From Acidobacteriota bacterium (GTDB lineage: Bacteria; Acidobacteriota; Terriglobia; Acidiferrales; UBA7541): a stretch of 5,461 nucleotides of DNA. Of this stretch, positions 1 through 5,461 are shown in pieces (the first letter of the stretch is position 1; each line of letters opens with the position of its first letter). Position numbers and translations under genes: made by a program. The notes under the pieces are model-generated. The model saw only the letters and a list, made by a program, of their open reading frames with translations. It did not search any database and had not been told where the DNA came from. The stretch covers positions 1-5,461 of the forward strand of contig QHYO01000400.1 of the NCBI GenBank assembly GCA_003224135.1, read 5' to 3'.

Positions 1-1515
1 TCGGAGTGCTACTGGCGAAGGGAAGACATTCTTCGCTCCGCAGGTAGCGGCGCCCCAAGCCTGACCGGCCGCGTCAAGAACGCTGCAAGAAAGAACGAAA
101 CCGTTTCTGAATGGATCAATCGGCAAAAATGGGCGGGGCTTGCGGAGACCGCGGAGAACGCAACCGGCATGCGCCCGGTTTCGACAGAGGGCATCGATCA
201 TCACGAGTGTCACGCCGCGTCAGCCTATTTTGGCTGGGGAAGAATGGAAGAAAAAGTTCTTGTGTTGACCTGCGACGGCGCGGGCGATCGAGTGTGCGCG
301 ACGGTCAATATCGGTCATAACGGGAATCTGACGCGGATAGCCGCGGTCGACGAAAGCCACTCCGTCGGCGCGCTGTACGGAAAAATAACTTTTCTGTCCG
401 GCATGGTTCCCATGGAACACGAATACAAGCTTATGGGCCTCGCGCCGTATGCTGAACGCGCCAAAGAAGCGCACGCGATCAGCAACCAGATTGAAAAACT
501 GTTCGCGTTCGACGAAAGGGCGCCCCTGACCTGGACACGAACGAACGGATGCCCGCCTCTCGCCTTCGGCGCCGAATATCTTTCCAACCTGCTTAAGAGA
601 AAAAGGTTCGACCATATCGCGGCTGGCGTTCAACTGTTCGTCGAACGCTTTCTTGTAAGGTGGGTGAAGCGCTGCATCGCCGAAACAGGCATTCACAAAG
701 TCGCCCTTAGCGGCGGCGTATTCATGAACGTAAAAGCCAATCAAAAAATTCTGGAGCTGCCTGAAGTTGAGGAGCTGTTTGTTTTTCCATCCTGCGGCGA
801 CGAAACCAACGCGATCGGCTCCGCATGGATGCAACATGCAAAGACATTTGCGCAAGCTCCGGCTGCCTTGGGCCACTTTTATCTTGGGAATGAATATGGC
901 GACGGCGAAATCGAGTCGGCTCTGCAAACCTACGAGTTCGGGTTGCCCAATATTGTTCGCGAGGAACAGGACATTGAGCGACGCATCGCGGAATTACTTG
1001 CCAAGGGCGAAGTTGTTGCGCGCTTCAAAGGACGCATGGAGTTCGGTGCGCGCGCACTGGGCAACCGTTCGATTCTCGCAAACCCAGCGGCGCCTGGCGT
1101 TGTGAAATTGATCAACGAGATGATCAAGTGTCGTGACTTCTGGATGCCTTTTGCACCGTCCGTACTCGCTGAACGCAGCGAACATTATTTCAAGAAACCC
1201 AAGCCCGCGCCTGCGCCCTACATGATCCTCACGTTTGATAGCCGAGAAGAAAAACGCAATGCTATGGCCGCTGCGATTCATCCTTACGATGGCACAGGAC
1301 GCCCGCAGGAGGTCTACGAGTCCTGGAACCCCGATTACTACCGATTGATTGGCTATTTTGACGAGTTGACCGGGGAAGCTCTCATTCTGAACACCTCGTT
1401 CAACCTGCACGGAGAACCTGTGGTGTGCTCGCCGAGAGACGCGCTGCGCGTCTTTGATATTTCCGGTCTGCAGAACCTCGCAATTGGCAACTTTCTGCTG
1501 TCGAAGGCGCGGTAG
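1..1515 (+). CDS. NodU/CmcH/TobZ-family O-carbamoyltransferase, partial (5' end outside window)
   Basis: Enzymes of this family use carbamoyl phosphate and ATP, via a carbamoyl-adenylate, to carbamoylate a hydroxyl on a sugar or antibiotic; here the substrate is probably a cytoplasmic polysaccharide precursor. The frame is open from base 1 and ends at TAG 1513-1515, giving 504 visible codons. Numbering from base 1, the Kae1-like domain shows the metal-binding HxxxH (H67 and H71, in HHECHAASAY), CDGAGD (D92), EYKLMGLAPYA (about 140-150), SGGVFMN (237-243) and a likely third metal ligand D267 in CGDETNAIGSA. The C-terminal domain shows GRMEFGARALGNRS (344-357) and NTSFNLHGEPVV (464-475). The ATG at 169 is not the start: it lies only ten codons before HxxxH and would delete the N-terminal strands, while the family usually has roughly 550-600 residues, so some tens of residues are missing to the left. 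All key motifs visible here are intact. The flippase gene follows after 6 bp. Family is confident; the sugar acceptor is unknown. Confidence 0.93.
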   Translation, partial: SECYWRREDILRSAGSGAPSLTGRVKNAARKNETVSEWINRQKWAGLAETAENATGMRPVSTEGIDHHECHAASAYFGWGRMEEKVLVLTCDGAGDRVCATVNIGHNGNLTRIAAVDESHSVGALYGKITFLSGMVPMEHEYKLMGLAPYAERAKEAHAISNQIEKLFAFDERAPLTWTRTNGCPPLAFGAEYLSNLLKRKRFDHIAAGVQLFVERFLVRWVKRCIAETGIHKVALSGGVFMNVKANQKILELPEVEELFVFPSCGDETNAIGSAWMQHAKTFAQAPAALGHFYLGNEYGDGEIESALQTYEFGLPNIVREEQDIERRIAELLAKGEVVARFKGRMEFGARALGNRSILANPAAPGVVKLINEMIKCRDFWMPFAPSVLAERSEHYFKKPKPAPAPYMILTFDSREEKRNAMAAAIHPYDGTGRPQEVYESWNPDYYRLIGYFDELTGEALILNTSFNLHGEPVVCSPRDALRVFDISGLQNLAIGNFLLSKAR

Positions 1516-1521
1516 CTTGAG

Positions 1522-3039
1522 ATGGCGACTTCGCTAAACAATTGCGAGTTGAGAGTTGCCCCACCTGAGCCGACGAAGCCACTCACTTCAGCGGACACCG
1601 GACTTCCGACAGAACGTGCTGCAATCCTCGGAATATTCGGCAAGAATACATTCTGGCTTTGGCTTGATTTGGGCGCGCTTCGAATTGGCAGCTTGTTGGC
1701 GGGATTTTTCCTCATTCGCTATCTCGGCCCGAGGGATTTTGGACTTTACAGCACGGCAATCGCGGCCGGATTTCTGGTGAACGCAATCAGCGACTTGGGC
1801 TTGACCCGCTATACGGCCCGGGCAGTCTCAGCCGATGCTCTCGAAGCCCCGCCCATTCTTACGCTGTCGCTTCTAACGACGGCGGGTTTTGCTGTCTTGG
1901 AAGTTGCAGGATTGCTCGTCGCCATGCTCACCGGCCATCGCGGAGTAGCGGCAATCTGCGCAGGCTTGATCATCAACAATTTCGAGGGTACTGCGATCCT
2001 GTGCTCGGCAATGCTGACTGCCAAATTGCGGTCGCGGCAAATTCTCCCTGGATCGATCATTAGCACTCTGGCGCTGATTGGGCTGTCAGCGCTGGTAATC
2101 ATTTTTCATCTTTCCGTCGTGACATTCCTCATCTTGTTGATGTTTCGTAGCCTCTCAGTCCTTGGCGTAAGACTCGGGCAACTGCGCGACGTCCTGGGAT
2201 CGATGCATTTCAACTCGGCCGCAACGCTACAAAAACTGGTTCGTTCTGCCTGGCCTTTTTTCTGCTACAACATCACGCAAGTAGGTTATTCCCGCCTGTC
2301 GATCGTCTGTTTTGGCCTGGTGGCGTCAGAAAGTATGGTTGGAATTTTTTCCGCTGCGTTCGTCCTCTCCGATGTTTTTCCGCAATGGAGTTATGCAGTG
2401 AGCGGCGCCCTGCTTCCCCTGTGGACGCGGTTATTCGAAACGGGTAGGAACAGTGAATTGCTGGAGTTGCGCGAGTGCCTGATGGACCTGATCGTGCTTC
2501 TCTGCGTGCCTGCCGCCATCGCGATAGCGATTTTTGCTCCGGAGCTTTGTGCTCTCCTGGGCCCGCGATTTGCATCAAGCACTTTGGTACTGCGAATCCT
2601 GGCATACCGGGTCCTGTTTTCTGTCGTAGACGGTTTTCTTGGTCATGGATTCTTGATCGCGATCAATCGCGTTCGCGAGCGGCAACGCGCTCAGGCCTAC
2701 GCTCTCGTTCTTCTGGGAGTACTAACGCTCGTCTTAGGGCAACTCTGGGGCCCGCTAGGAGCAGCATGTGCTCTCTTCATCGCGGACGCTGTTCTCATTC
2801 TCCAGTACCTCGTAATTCTCTCGAGGCTCGATCTGCGAGTTTCGTCCCATGTTTTAGTGCCTTCTTTGCTGGCGGGCGGAGCCATGGCGGCTGTAACGCT
2901 GGGTCTAAGAACAAATGTAGCAGTCGCAGCCAGGTTGCTTCTCGGCTTTTTTGCGTATGGGGCTCTGCTGCTTCTCGTCTCGCGTGCGAGAGTGCTTGGA
3001 GCTAGCCGCACGTTACGTCACTGCCTGAGCGGTATGTAA
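1522..3039 (+). CDS. Oligosaccharide flippase, Wzx-like (MOP/polysaccharide synthase family)
   Basis: A 505-residue inner-membrane protein that probably flips undecaprenyl-linked oligosaccharide from the cytoplasmic to the periplasmic face. It has about a dozen or more hydrophobic segments, for example near residues 54-66, 74-90, 111-136, 178-208, 258-283, 320-345, 392-408, 411-433, 444-461 and 467-486. Family-typical patterns are RYLGPRDFGLYSTAIA (66-81) after the first helix, DLGLTRYTAR (91-100), VGIFSAAF (273-280) and GPLGAACALFIAD (410-422). Length is normal for Wzx proteins, about 400-500. The first 40 or so residues are hydrophilic and proline/threonine rich, somewhat longer than usual before helix 1. 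ATG 1522 is the only ATG ahead of the first helix; its upstream sequence has only a GAG touching the start, so translation may be coupled to the carbamoyltransferase, which stops 6 bp earlier. The next gene starts 13 bp after the TAA. The family is clear; substrate and helix count are not determined. A teichoic- or EPS-type flippase is the main alternative. Confidence 0.9.
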   Translation: MATSLNNCELRVAPPEPTKPLTSADTGLPTERAAILGIFGKNTFWLWLDLGALRIGSLLAGFFLIRYLGPRDFGLYSTAIAAGFLVNAISDLGLTRYTARAVSADALEAPPILTLSLLTTAGFAVLEVAGLLVAMLTGHRGVAAICAGLIINNFEGTAILCSAMLTAKLRSRQILPGSIISTLALIGLSALVIIFHLSVVTFLILLMFRSLSVLGVRLGQLRDVLGSMHFNSAATLQKLVRSAWPFFCYNITQVGYSRLSIVCFGLVASESMVGIFSAAFVLSDVFPQWSYAVSGALLPLWTRLFETGRNSELLELRECLMDLIVLLCVPAAIAIAIFAPELCALLGPRFASSTLVLRILAYRVLFSVVDGFLGHGFLIAINRVRERQRAQAYALVLLGVLTLVLGQLWGPLGAACALFIADAVLILQYLVILSRLDLRVSSHVLVPSLLAGGAMAAVTLGLRTNVAVAARLLLGFFAYGALLLLVSRARVLGASRTLRHCLSGM

Positions 3040-3052
3040 GAAAACGAAACCG

Positions 3053-4531
3053 ATGCGCTCAACGTTTACAAGTCAACACGTTTCCGAAGGCGTCGGGCAC
3101 GGGCAAGATCTCCCTGCGCCTGGAACATCGAACTGGGGCCGTCGGTTTGTGAAGCTGGCGATCCTCTGCTTCTGCGTGATGGCCAGTTTCGCCTTGACCA
3201 TCGCCGTGCCTTTTGTCGCGCGCCTTCAACCAAGAATTCAGCGGGTCTTTGCGTCGACCCAGTTGGGTTATTTGCTCCTGGCCGTGGTGATCATTCTGAC
3301 CGTGGGATATCTGTTGCTGCGAAACGCTGAGATTGCGGTTGCGATTTTCTACGTGATCGGATTTTTCAAAGGTCATGCGCGCCTCGAATCAAGTCCTGTC
3401 GATCTCACCGTTGCCGTGGCCGTCCTGATGATCCTCGCGATCGTCATGCGTCTGGCCTTCACTGACCAGGAACTGAAGTTGCCGCGCGCGTTTCTTTGGT
3501 ATCTGCCAATCCTTTTCTTGATGTTTATGAGCCTGTCCTACACGCCAAGCCTCTCTGCCGGGCTCGACAAGACGCTGAGGTTTGTATTTCTCACGCTGCT
3601 CGGCGCAATTGCGCCGTTTGTTCTCGTCAACTCACGCGTAAAGATCGAGAGATTCCTTGTGACTCTGGTCATCGGAGCGATCCTAATGTCCGTCAACTCT
3701 TTCTTCATGCTCGGTGGAGAAGGCCGATTGGTCGCTCCAAGCGGCGACACTAACGCACTTGGATTTTCCGCGGGCTTGGCTCTGATCGTGATCTGGACCT
3801 TATGGTTTCCCAAGCTCTCGCTCGCGCGCCGCATTCTTTTCTATCCCCTCATCGGCGTGCTCGCAGTCGCGCTCGTCGGTTCCGGCGGGCGCCTCGCGAA
3901 CGTTGCAACCGCGGTATGCCTGGGGTTGAGTATTTTATTCTGTAAGCGCCTGATCGCGGATTTCGGCATTATTGCCGGATGCGGCATCGCAGCGTTGCCA
4001 TTCGTAAACATTCCCGCCGCCTCTCTGCAATACCTGGCGTCGCTGACGCGACCGCACGACGCCTTCGGCACCCGCACTGATCTCATGCAGTTCGGCCTCC
4101 AAACATTTCTCGAGCATCCGCTCTTCGGAGTAGGAATTCAGGGATACCGTTATGTCACGCCGAATCCGCTTACGTATAACTTCCCGCACAATCTGCTGCT
4201 GGAACTTGGGGCGGAGCTTGGGGTATTCGCAGTGATTTCATTTCTCATCCTTGCCTTCTGCTCGTTCCGAGAATTGTTTCGGCTTCTTCGCGAATACAAT
4301 CCTCACTATCTGGCGCTGGAACGCACGGTTCTTTCTCTGTTGGTACTTGGATGTCTCGACGTATCCGTGTCCGGCGAACTGAACAACGACCGATTGTTTT
4401 TTTTCCTTCTCAGCCTGCCCTTTGTACTTCGCCAGTCCACATCAGAGGAAATGGCGCGCGAATCTCTTCGCGCCGATGCGTCTCAGTACGCAGAAGCACA
4501 TGAAGTGCCGCTCTTCGCTAATCCGTACTAA
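3053..4531 (+). CDS. O-antigen ligase/polymerase family membrane protein (WaaL/Wzy type)
   Basis: A 492-residue integral membrane protein of the O-antigen ligase superfamily (Wzy_C-type domain). Members work on the periplasmic face, either polymerising lipid-linked repeat units (Wzy) or transferring glycan to an acceptor (WaaL). Hydrophobic segments lie near residues 33-57, 70-88, 92-105, 117-134, 147-162, 175-192, 200-220, 235-252, 260-276, 284-318, 387-405, 424-437 and 447-459. The large periplasmic loop before the C-terminal helices carries the expected signatures: GSGGR (276-280) with its conserved arginine, GTRTDLMQFGLQ then EHPLFGVGIQGY (354-365), and FPHNLLLELGAELGVF (377-392), the HN-x-LE-x-G pattern. 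The first 30 residues and the last 30 or so are hydrophilic and probably cytoplasmic. ATG 3053 has only a purine-rich stretch upstream (about 3038-3049) instead of a clear Shine-Dalgarno sequence, consistent with coupling to the flippase 13 bp before. Sequence alone does not separate polymerase from ligase; the pairing with a flippase makes polymerase slightly more likely. Confidence 0.87.
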   Translation: MRSTFTSQHVSEGVGHGQDLPAPGTSNWGRRFVKLAILCFCVMASFALTIAVPFVARLQPRIQRVFASTQLGYLLLAVVIILTVGYLLLRNAEIAVAIFYVIGFFKGHARLESSPVDLTVAVAVLMILAIVMRLAFTDQELKLPRAFLWYLPILFLMFMSLSYTPSLSAGLDKTLRFVFLTLLGAIAPFVLVNSRVKIERFLVTLVIGAILMSVNSFFMLGGEGRLVAPSGDTNALGFSAGLALIVIWTLWFPKLSLARRILFYPLIGVLAVALVGSGGRLANVATAVCLGLSILFCKRLIADFGIIAGCGIAALPFVNIPAASLQYLASLTRPHDAFGTRTDLMQFGLQTFLEHPLFGVGIQGYRYVTPNPLTYNFPHNLLLELGAELGVFAVISFLILAFCSFRELFRLLREYNPHYLALERTVLSLLVLGCLDVSVSGELNNDRLFFFLLSLPFVLRQSTSEEMARESLRADASQYAEAHEVPLFANPY

Positions 4532-4598
4532 TCGTCGCAAGGATCTTCCGCACGTGCAGTCCTGTCTGCCAAAGCAATCTCACAAAGAAGAACTCACA
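4532..4598 (+). other. Intergenic gap between ligase/polymerase and glycosyltransferase genes
   Basis: This 67-bp gap is the longest non-coding stretch in the window. It contains a ribosome binding site near its right end. The only hairpin seen is GCAG/CTGC around a six-base loop, too weak and without a T-run to be a terminator. No good -10/-35 pair was recognised by eye, so read-through from the upstream genes is the simplest reading. Confidence 0.6.
4584..4590 (+). promoter_or_regulatory. Ribosome binding site of the glycosyltransferase gene
   Basis: AAAGAAG lies 8 bases ahead of the ATG at 4599. It is a purine-rich, Shine-Dalgarno-like stretch at normal spacing, and it favours this start over the in-frame ATG at 4680, which has only a GGAG 14 bases upstream. 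Confidence 0.55.
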
Positions 4599-5461
4599 AT
4601 GTCTACAACAGCGCTGCCAGCGCACAAAAATAATGTTCACGATCATCCGGTAGTTCGACGCGGAGCAATCGTCCAGCAAATGCCGGGCCTCTCCATTTGT
4701 CATTTAACGCCGGTCCAGGATCGTCTCGATTCGCGGACCTACGTGATGGAGATGCTTCCGCTGAAGAAACACGGCTGCAGGCTCACGCTTGTTGGCGCCC
4801 ACGGACGCGACGAAAAAGAGGATTCTGTCGATTTCGTTTCGATCCCGCGAAGGCAAACGCGAGTAACTCGAATCCTGCTGGCAGTCGCAATGGCGTTACG
4901 CGCCGCGCGACAACCCGCACAGCTCTACCACGTGCACAATCCCGAAATGATTCCAGCTGGGTTGTTCTTGAAAATGCTTGGCGGAAAAAAAGTGGTGTAC
5001 GACACGCAGGAAGATCATCCGTCGATGATGCTTACGAAGGCTTATCTACCGCGCGCGGTGCGTGGCCTTGCCAGCAAAGCTGTCGCAACGATGGAGCGAA
5101 TGGCCGCGCGCATCTTCGACGGTTACATCGCCGCGGACTCTGGCACTTTGCGAGCAACAGCTCGTGTCGGAAAGAGCCACAAGATGGTTTTTTACAATTT
5201 GCCAAATCTGGACTTCTTCCCATCACCCGAAGCGACCGACAAGAAGTTTGATCTTGTGTATCGCGGCGGATTGTCAGAACGGGCAGGTACTTTTGTCTTG
5301 CTCAAGGCAATTCAAGAATTGCAGCGCCGTGGACTAAGCACGCGGTTGCTTCTCTTCGGCTACACGGACAGCACAGTGGATCGTGTCAAGCTTCAAGACC
5401 ATATTCAGAGCACGGGCCTTTCTGACAATGTCGTACTGGAGGGCCGGGTCGATCATTCGCG
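4599..5461 (+). CDS. GT-B fold glycosyltransferase (GT4-like), partial (3' end outside window)
   Basis: A probable cytoplasmic or membrane-associated retaining glycosyltransferase that transfers a sugar from a nucleotide donor to a growing lipid-linked glycan. The frame from ATG 4599 stays open for 287 codons to the right edge. Motifs: ICHLTPVQDRLDSRTYVMEM (33-52), the first strand and loop typical of this group; LYHVHNPEMIPAGLFLK (109-125) followed by GGKKVVYDTQEDHP (128-141), a very typical N-domain pattern; YNLPN (199-203) at the linker; VYRGGLSERAG (220-230), the start of the donor-binding domain; and NVVLEGRVDH (277-286). The usual C-terminal E-x7-E region and end of the gene are beyond the window; about 100 residues are probably missing. 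The first 27-30 residues are hydrophilic and not conserved in style, so ATG 4680 (residue 28) is an alternative start, but the better ribosome binding site supports 4599. An overlapping open frame at 4697-5251 has no recognisable motifs and is a shadow. Donor and acceptor sugars cannot be inferred. Confidence 0.88.
   Translation, partial: MSTTALPAHKNNVHDHPVVRRGAIVQQMPGLSICHLTPVQDRLDSRTYVMEMLPLKKHGCRLTLVGAHGRDEKEDSVDFVSIPRRQTRVTRILLAVAMALRAARQPAQLYHVHNPEMIPAGLFLKMLGGKKVVYDTQEDHPSMMLTKAYLPRAVRGLASKAVATMERMAARIFDGYIAADSGTLRATARVGKSHKMVFYNLPNLDFFPSPEATDKKFDLVYRGGLSERAGTFVLLKAIQELQRRGLSTRLLLFGYTDSTVDRVKLQDHIQSTGLSDNVVLEGRVDHS

Noticed and set aside
220..927. 235-codon open frame on the - strand
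   Set aside because: It lies wholly opposite the carbamoyltransferase, whose conserved motifs occupy the same bases; its translation has no recognisable domain and it is a shadow of the coding strand.
169..1515. ATG 169 as the start of the carbamoyltransferase
   Set aside because: The same frame is open to base 1 with a family-like sequence, and starting at 169 would remove the N-terminal part of the Kae1-like domain just before HxxxH.
2653..2666. 14-bp perfect palindrome TTGATCGCGATCAA
   Set aside because: It lies inside the flippase coding region, encodes ordinary residues (LIAIN) and is a single copy; no regulatory role is suggested by its position.
2475..3005. 176-codon open frame on the + strand
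   Set aside because: It is another frame of the flippase gene, Arg/Ser rich, without membrane segments or motifs; the flippase frame is clearly the coding one.
4559..4578. Small inverted repeat GCAG...CTGC in the gap before the glycosyltransferase
   Set aside because: The stem is only 4 bp with no T-run, too weak to call a terminator or operator.
4697..5251. 184-codon open frame on the + strand
   Set aside because: It overlaps the glycosyltransferase in another frame, is rich in Arg/Ser/Asn without any recognisable motif, and the overlapped frame carries all GT-B signatures.

Overview
The window is a stretch of a surface-polysaccharide biosynthesis cluster: four genes, all on the + strand, packed tightly and covering nearly every base. 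The two outer genes run off the window edges. The organism is probably a Gram-negative bacterium with moderately GC-rich DNA. Protein style and codon use would fit a soil lineage such as Acidobacteriota, but that is an impression from residue patterns and not a demonstrated assignment.

Layout: (1) positions 1-1515, the 3' part of a NodU/CmcH/TobZ-type O-carbamoyltransferase whose start lies upstream of the window; (2) 1522-3039, a multi-spanning oligosaccharide flippase (Wzx-like, MOP superfamily), 6 bp after gene 1; (3) 3053-4531, a multi-spanning O-antigen ligase/polymerase-type protein (WaaL/Wzy superfamily), 13 bp after gene 2; (4) 4599 to beyond 5461, a GT-B fold glycosyltransferase (GT4-like), 67 bp after gene 3 and cut by the right edge. 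Spacing and common orientation suggest one operon. No terminator or convincing promoter is visible between the genes.

Inferred joint role: the glycosyltransferase adds a sugar to a lipid-linked repeat unit on the cytoplasmic face, the carbamoyltransferase adds a carbamoyl group to a sugar hydroxyl, the flippase moves the lipid-linked unit across the inner membrane, and the ligase/polymerase joins units or transfers them to an acceptor on the periplasmic face. This is the logic of a Wzx/Wzy-type O-antigen, capsule or exopolysaccharide pathway with a carbamoylated sugar. The exact product cannot be told from this window.

No RNA genes, insertion sequences, CRISPR arrays or long repeats were seen. 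The content looks like an ordinary, intact polysaccharide locus. I did not find evidence for a new kind of system.
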